Source: Posidonia oceanica (Eukaryota; Streptophyta; Magnoliopsida; Alismatales; Posidoniaceae). From it: a DNA stretch of 64,000 bases. This document shows, piece after piece, positions 1 to 12,486 of the stretch. The first letter of the stretch is position 1. Each line of letters opens with the position of its first letter. The notes beneath the pieces are model-generated. The model was not told the origin of the DNA, did no database searches, and saw only the letters and a list, made by a program, of their open reading frames with translations. Location: assembly GCA_037176725.1 (NCBI GenBank), contig JAZBRS010000050.1, forward strand, positions 15,084,001 through 15,148,000, read 5' to 3'. A program made the translations under genes and the position numbers.

Positions 1-205
1 CATCTCATCCTCTGATATGGGGTTATCTCATCATGTGTATGGAGTGTTTTCTCTCCCTCTAGGATCTTCCTAATTATAATTAGTTTCTCCAACATCCTCC
101 AAAAATTCTTCAAATAAAACTACTGGAATTTCAAAAAAAAAGGTAGGGACTTTTACATGATTACAAAATGTGCAGTCAAACAAAGGTCTTGATGAACTTG
201 TTCAC

Positions 206-1828
206 CTTGCATGATGGTTGGCCCTCTTAGCCAGAGCTCGCCTTTCTGTCCAAGATCCAATGCTTCTTCTGTGCTAGGATCCACTATCTTACCCTCCACG
301 TTGGCCACTAGCCGACCTGCTGAACCATAAACCCGGTTTTCCTCTGGGTTACCGGTCTCGGTAGCTGATCCGGTTGACTCTGTTAGGCCATACCCCTGAA
401 TCAATAAATAAAGAAAAAACTTAATAAAGAAACAAGTTGAAGGTAAGGATGCAAACATAACTGCACCAATCAAAACTGCTCTCAAGATATTACAAATCAA
501 ATCGAGCTCTAGATTATGATCTTTAATTTGATTGGTTTTGGTTTAGGTCTTTTTGTACTTCTTTCTAGCACACGTGAAAGCGGAGATTTTATAACTTAAA
601 TTTCATGCAACGGTTATGACAATACAATGATTTAGTTATACAGCCTTTGATTTAAGGGACATTTTCCGGTAAGGATATTTACTAATCAACTTCAATAACA
701 CGCTGTAATCATCAGACTAATCACAAGCAATGCCAAGTACTTAGCTTACAAGTTACAAAATAAAAACTTCAAAAAACAGAGACAATTCGAATATTCGATC
801 ACCTGTACGATTTCCACACTGGGAAAACGCGCCACGAACTGCTCCGCCACCTCCTTCCCGAGCGGCGCGCCGCCGCACCCGACGGCCTCAAGCGACGAGA
901 GGTCAAACTTCCCGACCAAGTCCGACTTCGCCATGGCCACCACCAGCGGCGGCGACACCGGCATGTATGTGACCCTGTACCTGTCCACCGCCCTCAGCAT
1001 CCCAACGAAATCGAACCGTTCCATCAGCACCGTCGTCTCGCCAAGCGTCACCGCCCTCAGCACAATCGAGAACCCGAACACATGGAAAAGCGGCACCGGG
1101 AATAGCAACACCTGCTGATTTTCCGGCTTTCCCTCCCTTCTCCTCTCCTCCTCGTCCCTCGCCTTGGCGTTGGAGATCAGGGCTGTGAAGTTCCGGTGCG
1201 TCAGCACCACCGCCTTCACTCGCCCCGTCGTCCCGGAGGAGTACAGCACCGCAGCGGCATCAGACTGTCGGACTCCGCTCGAACCGAGGCGGGTTTGGTT
1301 GGCCCGGACGAGTAGAGACTGGAAGAAGGGGGAGTCGAGGAGGACGACGTTGCGGAAACCGGTGGGGAGGAGGTGGGAGGTGGAGGAGGTGGCGAAGGCG
1401 ATGGTGGGTCTGGTGAGGCGGAACTGGTGGGAGATTTCCTGGGGAGTGGAGGCGGGATTGGAGGGAGAGACGACGACGCCGATGGAGAGGAGGGAGAAGT
1501 AGAGGACGGGGACTTGGAGGCGGGCGGGGGAGAGGACGAAGGCGAGGTGGCCTTTGGAGAGGGAGAGGGAACGGAGGGAGGAGGAGAGAGAGTGGACTTG
1601 GGAGTGGAACTCGGAGAAGGTGAGGGACTCCGACGTGGCGGAGTCGATAAAAGCGGTGGTGGAAGAGGAGGAGGAGGAGGAGGAGAGGAAGGAGAAGGCG
1701 TGGGACGTGACGGAGAGGGGTTGGGAGTGGGGTGGGAGTGGGAGTGATGGTCGGAGGCTGTGGAAGATCTTGGTTTTGCTGCAGTAGCCGCTTCTTGGCT
1801 CGATGGTGGAGGAGGAGGAGGAGTCCAT
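206..1828 (-). CDS. 4-coumarate:CoA ligase-like acyl-activating enzyme, 5' two exons (partial)
   Basis: N-terminal part (about 405 residues) of an ANL-superfamily enzyme. Such enzymes adenylate a carboxylate and transfer it to CoA; the 4CL-like clade acts on hydroxycinnamates or, in peroxisomes, jasmonate precursors and fatty acids. Exon 1 is 1828-803, starting at ATG 1828 (MDSSSSS, then the clade-typical IEPRSGYCSKTKIFHSLRP). Its donor is CAG|GTGATC. Exon 2 is 395-206, acceptor TTCAG|GGGTATGG, donor CAAG|GTGAAC. The junction is in phase 0 and rebuilds VQGYGLTEST. The AMP-binding P-loop SSGTTGRVKAVVL lies at residues 197-209 with its lysine kept, and GELWLRGPTIMQG closes exon 2. The intron is 396-802. 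The remaining exons (ATP-ribose loop, C-terminal catalytic lysine, any PTS1 signal) lie beyond the left edge. Exon 1 is much more GC-rich than its surroundings, as in grass and other monocot genes. Substrate cannot be told from this part. Confidence 0.93.
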
Positions 1829-2338
1829 GGGTGTTTGGAGTCTTCGATTGTTGGAAGGATAACGTGGTGGAATGGAGCAGAACTGCAGAAGACTCGAGAG
1901 TTGTGCACTTTTGTGACTTTTGATTCTGTCGCATGTGAAAAGTGTTCAGACTAAGTACATATATTTTTGGGTTTTTTGCCCCTATTTCTGATAATGCTCT
2001 TAATATCCCTTTAGTTTCCATATTTCTCCTCACGTGCTGCGTAAGTTCAAAATCCTTACTTTCGTAGACTCTAAGTTAGGTCTCGACCCTACTGCTCCTC
2101 ACGCCATTCTTTGCAGGCGTTATTTGACATGCAAATTAGTTAAATGCATATGATCATTTTGCATATGGTTATACAAAAAATTAAAATTTTTGAAGTCGAG
2201 ATTGGAATCAATCGTACCTATGTAGGTTGGGTCAGATTTTTTCAATCATGGATTGGTTATGAGTTAGAAAATTCCAAATCTAAACTTTCTAGATTAGGTA
2301 TGGATTCTAGGAATGGGTTATCCGACCTGACCTGAATC

Positions 2339-2344
<6 letters not shown>
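1829..2344 (-). promoter_or_regulatory. 5' flank of the 4CL-like gene with TATA-like box
   Basis: About 130 bases upstream of the start codon the minus strand reads AAAAATATATGTA (956-968 of the second kilobase, i.e. 1956-1968), a reasonable TATA box. The 5' leader would then be about 100 bases. Further upstream (2180-2340) is AT-rich sequence with GGTTGGGT and CCTGACC words, resembling the decayed ends of hAT-type elements seen elsewhere in the window. No other motif is claimed. Confidence 0.4.

Positions 2345-2415
<71 letters not shown>
2345..2415. repeat. (TA)n microsatellite, about 35 units
   Basis: Uninterrupted alternating TA over 71 bases. It directly abuts the inverted-repeat element that begins at about 2417, and more AT-alternating sequence follows that element at 3328-3362, so the element probably inserted into an AT-rich tract. 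Confidence 0.95.
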
Positions 2416-2416
<1 letters not shown>

Positions 2417-2417
<1 letters not shown>

Positions 2418-3327
2418 AGTAATGATCTGGTAAGGTCCTGCCTTACTTAAGCTAATTAAGACCCAAAATCTGACCATTCAATTCAAAATCAACTGAAATA
2501 TCTTAACCGTCTATTTTAAAAAAGGAAGGTACTTCCAAGCACAAATAATATCACGTAAATTACGAAAAATCTGCATATTCCGTGGTTCAAGGGATGTGTA
2601 TGTGTTTCTAAATTTGAGAAAATATCACACAACAATACGTATTAACTCCAGATTGAATGTATTAGTAATTACCGATACATGCACCTAGTAAAACATCCGT
2701 AATATTAAACAGTAATTACTGATACATTAATACTTGATATTAGAATTATAAAACAGTAATTACATGAAGAGGCAGACTTGATATTTGAATTACAAAATAG
2801 TAATTAGTAGAACTTAAAATTTAAATTCAAAGTGTAATATGTATTGTTTTAATCATCTATAATTACACATATTAGAAATTTGATATTTTAAATTTCATAT
2901 GGAACTTAAGTTCAATAATCCGTAAACATGAAAATTCGTAGTTACAAAAAAAAAATATTAATACAAAACACTAACAACTGAAACAAGTTACAATACTATA
3001 GACTATTGATAGTCCAATTGTCAGTAAATACGGAAATTAAATTCAGTATATGAAAAAGGAAATTGAATCATTAATCGTCAATTATTTATGACACGCAAGT
3101 AAAATTAGAGAAAGAAACAAAAATCACTCTTACGTGGATAACCAACCCACGATTCTCTCCACTAATTAATAGGAATAAAAATTTAAATTCAAATGATAAC
3201 TGCCAACTAGGATAGAGAAACAACCATATTCTATCTATCCTACATAATCATTCGATTTTGATTGAATGGTCAAGATTTAGGACTTTAATTAACTTAATTA
3301 AGGCAAGGCCTTACCAGATAATTTGCC
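2417..3327. mobile_element. Non-autonomous inverted-repeat DNA element (MITE, possibly MULE-type)
   Basis: The left end (GAGTAATGATCTGGTAAGG, 2417 on) and the reverse complement of the right end (GGCAAATTATCTGGTAAGG, from 3327) match over about 70 bases, including the shared words TTAATTAAG and GACCATTCAATC. The internal 770 bases are AT-rich and have no coding potential. Long inverted repeats with AT-rich flanks fit a Mutator-like MITE, but the 9-bp target duplication cannot be verified inside the surrounding TA sequence. Ends may be off by a few bases. Confidence 0.75.
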
Positions 3328-3399
3328 TATTTATATTTATAAATATATATTATATATATAATTTTTTATTTATAAAAGTATAAAACATTAAAAACTTAA

Positions 3400-3960
3400 T
3401 CTTCATCTCTTTTCCCCATACATAGCCTACACCCAACAACGCTCCACGCTTCCACACCACCCCTGCAAGCGGGCTCTGGAAACCTTCATCTCTAGCTCCT
3501 GCCGGCTCTAGAAAGCTCCATGCTCCATGCCTCCACACCACTGCTAGCAAGCTAACACCCCACAACGCTCCACGCCTCCATGCCACCACTTCAAGGCTTA
3601 GTCAGCACCACCACCAGCAAGCCCCAAGCCCCCGATAGTCCGACACCACCAGCAAGCCCCGAGCCCCCGATAGTCCGACACCACCAATAAGCCAACAGTA
3701 GCAAGTTTCTTCCGTCTCTTCAAACCCTAATCTTTCCCACAATCTTTTCTCCCATCCGTAGCCACATGCCCGCAACGCTCCACGCCACCCCTATAAGGTT
3801 GCAAGGAGCAGTTGCCCCGAGCTCCCAACAATTTGGCACCACCAAGGCACAATAGCAGTAGCCACACGATGCCGACCCACACCACCAAGGCACAATAGCA
3901 GCAGCCACACGATGCCGACCCACACCACCAAAGCACAACCGCATCAGTCACCACAAGTCC
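3400..3960. repeat. C-rich low-complexity block with short tandem duplications
   Basis: A block rich in CCACC/GCTCC words in an otherwise AT-rich region. It contains two local tandem duplications: about 39 bases (GAGCCCCCGATAGTCCGAC twice near 3625-3680) and about 42 bases (CCACACGATGCCGACCCAC twice near 3862-3930). No reading frame with recognisable domains was seen on either strand. Confidence 0.6.
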
Positions 3961-4699
3961 ACAATGGCATCATCTATTAATTCGATTTCTCCTGTAACTA
4001 AGGTTTATTTTTAACCTTTTTATCTCATTAAGTGTTGATGGATATTTTTCAACTTGTGTTCAATTGTTACGATGTTATTATGTGTTCAACTTGTGTTCAA
4101 CTGTTATGATATTTTTAATCTTTTATGATGTTATTACTTTATTGTCTTTTCTAGATATTAAATTTAGAAGAAATACATACTCATGATCCGACAGCTTGTT
4201 TTCTCAAAATCAAGCTATTGCTTCAGTATAAGATATTTTCTCAAAATCATTTTTGTGCACATAACAGTCTCTTGGTCCCACATCTTATTTTGGCAACATA
4301 AATTATTGTCTTCTGGCAAGTTATGATTAAGTTTTTAATATGTTTGTAAAGTTTTTGATATTAATATTATTATTATTAATTGTAATCTTTAGTTCTTAAT
4401 AAATACACTTAAAACCAAAGAACCAACCCGACCCAACACGAAGTTTGTGGGTTGGGTTGGATTGGGTCTAGACTGGGTATGAGTTGGGTATGGATCTAAA
4501 ATTATCTAACCCAAATAATATGGGTTGAGTTGTGGGTTCACCCTTAACCCAACCCAATCCAACCCAACCCATGTACAACCCTAATCCCTATGATCTATGA
4601 TTCTTCAAGACCCAACAAAGTCCTCCTCGAACATACCACAAAATCGAATCATAAATTCATTCAAACCTTCAAACAAGAAAAGAAGAAGAAAAATAGAAG
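3961..4699. other. Gene-free AT-rich stretch with GGGTTGGG words
   Basis: No gene seen. Between about 4410 and 4590 there are repeated GGGTTGGGTTGG and CCAACCCAACCC words in opposite orientations around an AT-rich centre. This resembles the terminal sequence of the foldback element at 44516-45596 and may be a decayed relative. Confidence 0.4.
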
Positions 4700-6008
4700 T
4701 GTAAGATGCTTGATTTTTCTAAATTTGAAATTATAGATATACAAGATTTGATTTAGATTTGAATCAAGAATATTTAAATTAAGGCAAGTGAATTTAAATC
4801 TTGATTTGGATTAGTTACCTCATTATTTATGGAAATTCGGATTTAGTTATATCTAAAATAGGAAAGTGAATTATGTTTATGATTTAGAAAATTATTAATG
4901 AAAATATTTCTCTCCTCTATATATGTGACTTAAGAGTCTTTAGTTTTTCAAGTACTAATCCTAGATAGTAGATATTAAAGAGAAAGAAGCAGAAATAAAG
5001 GGGAAGAAAAAAAAAAGAGATTGATATTGATAGAAATGAAAGTTTAGTCATGAGGAAAATTCTATCCTATTTGCGCCATAGGTATTATTTCGATAATAAC
5101 TTTCAGTATGTAATTCGGAATTTTATGATTTTAGATGCGTTGGAAAGATAACGCGATGTTCTACAACTTTGTCTCTAATTAATAGAGGTTCCAGAAAACA
5201 AATTATTGGAGTCAAAAATATGGATTTTCTGGACTGATGTTTAATGGACAGTATACATGATTGAGTTATGATGAGATTATAAATGATTAAAGTAAGTATT
5301 ATTCATGACTTTTATTTTTATGTCCAATTCCTTTCATTTAGATCTAAAAAGAATTTATCAAGTTCCTTTTGAATGCTCTTGTTAATGATATTTATGTTCT
5401 ATCATTAACTTATCAAGCGATTGATATTAGAATATTAACTACGTCAAGTTTCAAGTCTAAGAAATGACTTCTTAGGAAAGTACTACCTAGGAAAGGGCTA
5501 TGTGACTATAAATGTGGAACCGCCAAAGAGGAAAGGGCTACTTGATGTCAATGTGGAGCCGTCTAGTGTAGAGGCTGCTTGAGTTGTAGTGACTGAAGAT
5601 TAAGGATACAGAAACGTAGGGACATATTTTAATGAAAGTTTCAATTTGAACATCGTTTATATGAACTTATTGAATCAAGTCGTATTCCTTCGTTGATTGT
5701 CCTTTTTATGGTTATGAATCTAAATCTTCATTGGATAATGCTTGCTGGGCTTTTGAGCTCACTCCTTGTTGTTGTTTTTTTCTTATGAGATTGACAGACT
5801 CGGAAAATCTAAAGGATTAGATTTATTAGGATTATTTTATTGTAATTTTGGAAGTTTGTATATTCATCTGTATCTAATGTAATTTTTTTTTATAGATATA
5901 TTTGATAAATAAGATTGGATCAAGAGTGCACAGTAGTTGTGTTGATATAGACAAACAGATAGCTAACGAGCCTGGATCTGAATATGACTGCAAGACTGGA
6001 TCGTTACA
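4700..6008 (+). mobile_element. Solo LTR (Ty3-gypsy-like), 1309 bp, with 5-bp target duplication
   Basis: Starts TGTAAGATGC and ends GATCGTTACA, i.e. TG...CA with the short inverted ends TGTAA/TTACA. It is flanked by the same five bases on both sides: AGAAG at 4695-4699 and at 6009-6013. A TATA box (CTATATATG, about 4917) lies some 215 bases into the unit, as expected for the U3/R boundary of a plus-strand LTR. No internal retroelement sequence is present, so this is the product of LTR-LTR recombination. The TGTAA...TTACA ends are typical of plant chromovirus LTRs, which is the basis for the family guess. Confidence 0.72.
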
Positions 6009-6073
6009 AGAAGAATTCCCAAAGGAACCATTGCAGTCCCTCAACCACCACTTCTCCATCATCCCTCTTCCTC

Positions 6074-7160
6074 TTAGGCTTTGTTTGTTTGCAGTAACTC
6101 CCAACTCTCAAGTGCTGCAACTGTAGCAGCTTTTCGACCAACTCTAGAACTCCTCAACTCTCACAAACGTTTAAGAGTTGTATTTGGTAAACCAGCTCCG
6201 GTGCAGCTTCCAAACACATGATTTGTCATCTATGTCCTTCGACGAGACGTCCTTTGCAGGAGATGGTGATGGTAGAGATAAAACATCTCCTCCACCTCCT
6301 TCTTTCACAAGTGCTGTATCTCCTACTCTGTTGCTCCTCTGTCTCTCCATTGCGCCTCCAGGTGAGTTCCTATTTGTTCATTGCGGTTTTTATTTTTTGT
6401 GTATTTGGAATGTATGAATGTGTTCATCGAGGTTTGCTATTTCTTTTTCTTGCATTTGGGGGTTTAGGATTTAGGTATCGTTCTACATCATTGTAACACA
6501 TTTGGGGGATTAGTGTTTTCGTATTCGTTCTTCATCGTTACTATTTTTGTCTGGCATTTGGAATGTATGAATGACCTTACATTTAGCGGTTTAGGGTTTA
6601 TGCATTTAGAATGTATTTACTATTTAGGGTTTATGAATGACCTTACCATACTCTATGTATGTTTTTCCTTTGGTTATTCTTCAGTAGAGTGTACTTTTCC
6701 CATTTGATTGTTCTTCATTATTGAGCATGTACGTTTTTATTTTTTCTTGCACTTGGAATGCATTTCTGACCATTGAGGTATTTGATTGAATATTAATCTT
6801 TTCCCTCTTTGGTTGTTGAAGCCCAAGCTTTTTTAAATTCTCTAGAATTTTCGATGGAGTGCATGATATCTGGATTTGGTTGGTACTACAGAATACCAAT
6901 CCCCAATTAGTTCACATTTTTTTTAATCTGTTATTAGTTCCCATTTGGTTAATGTCCAACATTATATTTAAATCTATTCATATTAATATTTTAAAAAATA
7001 AAAACCTAACAGGACAAATTAAGAAAAAACATGAAAGATTCTTTAGTATAAAGTTGTAACGGATTTCTCTTCTGTTTCTAAAAGAATAGAACAAAGCCTA
7101 AACTCATAATGAAACAAAGCCTAAACTCATAAGTTGTAACGGATTTCTCTTCTGTTTCTT
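6074..7160. mobile_element. Possible Tourist-like inverted-repeat element with decayed ends
   Basis: TTAGGCTTTGTTTGTTTGC at 6074 is matched in inverse by AACAAAGCCTAA at 7090-7101 and again at 7113-7124. The right end lies in a local duplication of about 80 bases (AGTTGTAACGGATTTCTC at about 7053 and 7133). The terminal match is only 11-12 bases and the flanking triplets do not prove a TTA/TAA target duplication. No coding content was recognised. Confidence 0.3.
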
Positions 7161-8224
7161 GTATATCTATTGCCCAATTCTTGTATATCTATTGCCCAAT
7201 TCTTGTATTTCTAAATTACAAGAGACGACTAATGTGTTATATGTTCAACGTATGTGGAGCTATGCAGCAATCTGTGGCTTACTGGCTTGGTATTGATTTG
7301 TCTTCATAATATGTTTGTGAGATTGTTTCCTCTCCCTTCTATCTTGAGGATGTGAACTTGCTACCTATTTAAGATGTGCAAATAGTTTTCTTTTTATTTT
7401 TATAATGGATTGAGATGTGAACTTGCTACCTATTTAAGTTCTCTTTTGTCTTGGAGGTTGACCTGAACATTACTGAACAACTTCAAGCAACCTCTAATGG
7501 ATTGAGACAGGCAATGCTGAACAAGTCTTACAGCATCTGGGTAATAGCTGTGCTCGTCACTCCGGATCTTGAAACAATGCAATCATAAAATCTCCTACAA
7601 CATGGGCAGCAATTCTATAATTTTTTTCATAGTCTGGATGGCAATTATACTGCTCCTGGAAATAGTTGTGACTATTTTTTTTGGTCTTACAGACTCCCTC
7701 GCACACAGTCGCACATCAACAACATATGGCGTTTTAAACTTACTTTAATCTTTAATTCTACTAGAAGTGGCTTCGCTAGTAGCAAAAATCAAAATAAATC
7801 TCTGGACATACAAAAGAAGAAAGAGAACATAAATCTCTGTATCATTTCTCAGGAGACCTGTATGTCCAAGCAAAGAATATGTTCCAAAATGACATGCAGA
7901 ATGTGAATCATTTAAAAATCCATATCCATATCCATATGCAACAAATCTACAACCATTTAAAACTACTACTACAACAAACACAAATTTCATGCAACCAAAC
8001 CGACAATTCTACATGCTCTTAAAACATCAAGTAAACTAAAGATAAGTCATAAGTTTCACGGCAGTCTTGTACATTAGAAATTAAAACATCAAGTAGCATT
8101 AACATACAGACCAACAATGCTTAATATCTAGCATATCAATAACATCAAAGTTCAGTAACTAATAAAGCATCCAAATAGAAACAAAATAAAGATAGAACTT
8201 AGCAAACTAAAGACAAGTAATAAG
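7161..8224. other. Gene-free AT-rich stretch
   Basis: No gene recognised. A 67-bp-spaced duplication of TGTGAACTTGCTACCTATTT lies at about 7349 and 7416. The sequence probably includes the 3' flank of the PIF/Harbinger Myb-like ORF, but no terminal inverted repeat could be placed. Confidence 0.4.
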
Positions 8225-9434
8225 TCATCCCAACATTGGTTTGCCTGCAGAAATCCATGCATCATACCTCATCTTCAGCCATCTCAGCCTATGGCTTGGT
8301 GGTGTGATGTCAACAAATGCCTCCCTCAAGTCTGGGCTCTCAAAACGCATGATAGCATAGAAGTACAACTCAGAGTCAACATCAATGCCATCCTCCTTGA
8401 GCAACTGCAAGCATCTTCCCATGCTAGTGTTGTCCTTCAACTGACCATATGCCTCAACAAATGACCCAACGGAGGCAAGCCTAGTTTGGAGAGCTTCCTT
8501 GTTGGAGGTCTTTGCCTTCTTCTATTTCCTTTCTGCAGCCAATGTACTAGTACTTATGGAATCCTGTGTATTATTATTGTAAGAAGTGCCCTCCCTATGT
8601 CAGTAGTCAGAGGTGGTGGGAATGCTGTTGTGTCGGTGGTGTCATCCTCTTGGCTTGAAGAAACAGATTGGGCAATGGCACTGAGGATGAAGGCGTGCTT
8701 CTCCGTAGCAACATTCCCGTCAAAGAGCTTCATTAGTTTGTCATGGAACTTGAGCCCTTTATACCTGAACTTCTCGCATTTCGGTTCCCGCTGCAAGCAT
8801 CAAAATACGTGACCAAATTATAACCAAAGAAGTTATATTAATACCAACATGCATGCTTTTTTCAAGTCTAACTTAAGGAACTAAAACCACATAATTTTGT
8901 GTATAGAAAAGAACTCACAATCTTGAATTGCTCCCACCAATGGTCGTCTACTCCCTCCCAAGTCTGTGTGTTTGGGCTCCAACCAATCCTAGTTTGCAAT
9001 GAAAGTGTTTTCCAAAGCTGCCTTTCAGTGCGTAGCCTCTCAAACTTGTTCTTGAGTTGTGAACAAGTTCATTGTACTCCACGCAACACAAAAAGCCTCT
9101 TCTCCAATTTTTCATAACCAATTGCATTCAAGTGGGAACCTGGCTTGTGTCCTTCAAGGTGCAAGTCGATGCAAATGTCGAGGAAGTTCTCAACTAGGTC
9201 ATCATCACACTCAGCCTTGTTTGTGTGTCGTACTTCAGGCATGTTGTTTGAACTTACAACAACAACTGGCCTACTCCTTGAACTTCCGAACTGAGTGACT
9301 CGACTTGCCCGACCACCACAAGGTGTAAGGGTAGTACTCGTGTGATAGCTGTTGTTCGCTTCAGCTCTTCTGTTATCAAACATTTGGTCACTTGATGAGC
9401 ATAACTTGTGCACAAGGTCCATGTTGCTATCCAT
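8225..9434 (-). pseudogene. PIF/Harbinger ORF1: Myb/SANT-like DNA-binding protein (broken)
   Basis: In autonomous PIF/Harbinger elements a second, Myb/SANT-type protein works with the DDE transposase by binding the ends and importing it to the nucleus. Here the first exon starts at about 9434 (MDSNMDLVHK). It continues past an in-frame TGA at about 9069 into LKNKFERLRTERQLWKTL and WEGVDDHWWEQFK, the tryptophan-rich signature of this family, and ends at a donor near 8920. A second exon (about 8790-8225) begins with CEKFRYKGLKFHDKLMKLFDG and ends with MRYDAWISAGKPMLG. It is broken by a frame change near 8555 and an in-frame TAG near 8518. It lies downstream of the transposase on the same strand, the usual two-gene arrangement. 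Not functional. Confidence 0.72.
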
Positions 9435-11814
9435 TTGTTTCCCAAATCCTGAAATAAACCAACAACAATCTTAATAAGCATGGCAATGGTATAGATGTTG
9501 GCAATGAGATCATGGCAATGAATAAAAAGATCCCTTTATAAAAACAAGGGGTTTAATAAGGTACCAAGTATGATAATAAAAACAAGCATATAATAAAATC
9601 ATGAATCACAAACAATCATATCAGCTGCAAGATTGTCAATGGTGTCTCTTTCACAAGTAGCTTTTACTAATCAACCAATGAATGAGCTACAGTAAAAATA
9701 AACTCTGGGTTCACATCTCCTTGAGTGTTTGCATCCCATAAAAGATCACATGTATCCTGTGCAGTGAGTTTGTAAAAAAGACAAACCTGAAACATAAAAA
9801 GATTGTACCTTATAAGACTCATGTGTCTAAAAAGATAGCATAAAAACCCACAACTGATTAGACAACTCTGGGTATTACGTCACAACTGATCATCGTAAAA
9901 AGACAGCATAAGAGCAACAGAATGTGTCTAATGCATCCACAAAAACCCATGTGAACAAGTTGGCGTCACATCTACAAAAAGTGAGAGTACTATTTGGGCA
10001 AAAGTATTTTACACTTTTATCAAATCTTGTCTAAATCCAAAGTCATTTTCCTCTCTAGTGTGGACCAAAGCAAATGCATGGGAAATGTGTCATGAAAAAA
10101 GCTAATTTGTTGCCATTTTACTGAGCATTCAGCAACGAGAGCACTAGAGAAGACTGGATTTGTGCTCATATTCCAGTCTTTCAACTAATTCTATCACCTT
10201 TCTCAAAAAAAAGAAAACGAGAGCACCAATAAGACTTTTACTAGGCCATTTCATACCTTCTTCATGATCACACGTTTGCAAAGCTATTCTTTGTTCATAT
10301 CAAGAAAGTATAGAAATTCATTCTTGTCATTTCAACAAACTAGGATCATTTCCAATAAAATAAAATAGGATAACGAAATGTTTCAACTTCATGAATGAAT
10401 ACTTGAGATGAATGCAATGGGCTGATGATCTCAAAATTATGATCAAAATCAAACTACTTAGGAAAAAAAAATAATCCATGTTGTCATTTGCTAATCCAGC
10501 ACCCAACATATTCTTGATGGAGAAAAAAACCTAGAACCAAAATTTACTACACAAAAAACTGCAAGATCTATCATAAAGTGCATTATTAGCTTTGATAAGT
10601 GAACCAAAAAGCTACGAAGCCAGTGAATCCAATAAAAGTGCATTACTGAAGGTATACTTGTTCTATGTTTTGATCTAGAATGAATCCATATTTTTGGTTT
10701 TGTAAGTTTTTTGCTCCAACTAATATTAACAAAAATGTTCAGAGCCATCATAAAAGTGGATGGAGTGCTTTATATAAGGTGATCAAAACATCACCTTCTT
10801 TATTATTTTCTACTTCTTCATTATTTTCTCTCAAACAATGTGGCCCTAGACTAAAGCAAGTTAACCTATAGGCTCGCAACCACACATTATGATAATATGA
10901 TTACTAGTAATCATGTTGTTCAAACAAATTAACCAGCATTCCCTAGAGACTAACATATGTAACTGACCTTACATGAAAAAACACTATTAATGGCCCTAGA
11001 GAAGACTCATGCCTGTTATTTACTCTGTGTTTCTTCTTTTATTTGTTTTTTTTTTTTTAAGCAGGCCATGTCACCAATGATAATATAACATAATGGATTA
11101 AAATCCCACAACATAAAAAACACAATGCAATTCAACAGTAATGCTTATATTATCGCATCTACTTCTTTTTGTCGTGCTTATTGTTTCTTACCTATAAATG
11201 GGAAATTAAGTTCAATTGTAAGCTTAAAAGTGTCAGTAGTACTTGCAGAAAGTAATATCAATAGAGAAGCTTGCTGAGTAGAATATATTTGATATTGGGG
11301 CTTCCTTGACTTCCATCATGCTGTTAGTCAAAGGTCTACTACTATCAACTTAACTAGTGTGAATCTTGTGCTACAAATTCATCTTTGCACTTTATGTGAT
11401 TTTGTAAGGTATATACTTAACATTATTCTATTTTTATTGTAGCACTAAGCTTGTTGAGTTGAATTGGTCATTGGTACAATATTCTATTTTTAAGAAATAT
11501 CTGGATTTCAAAAACTAAAAAAACTGAAAGTCAAGTATGATAAAACTGAAAAGATTGCAGGTTGGAAGTTGTTTTCCAATCCATCTAGTGTTCCAATTCA
11601 TCTCTTATCTGTGTATAAAATTGAATATGTCAATTGAAAAACTGAAAAATCGAATCCATCAAGTATGTGAATTGAATTAAAACTGAAAAGATTACAGGTT
11701 GGAAGTTGTTATCCAATCCATCTAGTGTTCTTGGAATCACAAAACTATCTCATGTTATGAAATCCAATGTATGATACACAGAGAAAAGCCAATCCATGAA
11801 GCACTACTGAGGAA
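9435..11814. other. Gene-free AT-rich interior of the PIF/Harbinger region
   Basis: Sits between the Myb-like ORF and the transposase remnant. I see no conserved coding sequence. At 11535-11750 a stretch containing ACAGGTTGGAAGTTGTT and CCAATCCATCTAGTGTTC is present twice about 150 bases apart, a decayed local duplication. Confidence 0.4.
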
Positions 11815-12012
11815 GGGGGTCTTGGAATCACAAAACTATCTCAGGTTATGAAATCTTTGAGAATGCAATCAGCTTGGAATATTCAAAATAGTGATTCGCT
11901 TTGGGCTAGGCTTATGAGGACTAAACATGGTGAAATGGTATTTGATAGTTCACTGGTGAGAGGAACTTTAGATGGAAAAGGTTGCAGCATGCCTCGTTGG
12001 ACTTGAAAGATC
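11815..12012 (+). pseudogene. LINE (L1-type) fragment, C-terminal region of ORF2
   Basis: One frame reads GGLGITKLSQVMKSLRMQSA then W..., SDSLWARLMRTKHG. This matches the conserved stretch after the reverse transcriptase of plant L1 elements (GGLG...SLWA...KYG). It is followed after a frame change by a segment like the DHIFWSIGEGK motif of the same region. Only about 200 bases survive and neither end of the LINE is visible. It was probably inserted in the PIF/Harbinger element before both decayed. Confidence 0.5.
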
Positions 12013-12486
12013 ACATTTTCTGGTCTATTGGTGAAGGTAAGCTGAGCTGATCACAATCAACTACTTGTTGAATAAGTTTCCAGTTCAAACATGGTGGCTT
12101 TTTCTATGAAGGTTTTTATTGTTATGAAGAATATCTGGTGTGGGCTAAGGATTTTACTTTGCTTTTGCAGGCTTTTAAATGAAAGAATGTAGTAGAGAGG
12201 GTGTTCATTCAAAATTTCTAGATATCTACCATCAAAATTAAGACTAAACAGAAACAAAACATAATGATGATAGTAATAATATATAATCATATTTACAAGC
12301 ATCAAGTAGCATTAACATGCAGAAAAATAATTGTTAGGAAACTTAAAGGCCTGATTATACAACATCAAGTTTACACTAATCCTCGTGCATCTGCAATTAG
12401 ATCACAAATAGCATTACGATAATCACTCATCTCTATTTCATCTAAAGTAGTTGGTTCAACATTATTATTGTCGATGGCCTCCTCTG

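Noticed and set aside
1216..2033. Long proline/serine-rich open frames overlapping exon 1 of the 4CL-like gene on the same strand, and arginine/glycine-rich ones on the other
   Set aside because: They are shadows of a GC-rich, third-position-biased exon. The 4CL-like frame alone shows conserved motifs and splice sites.
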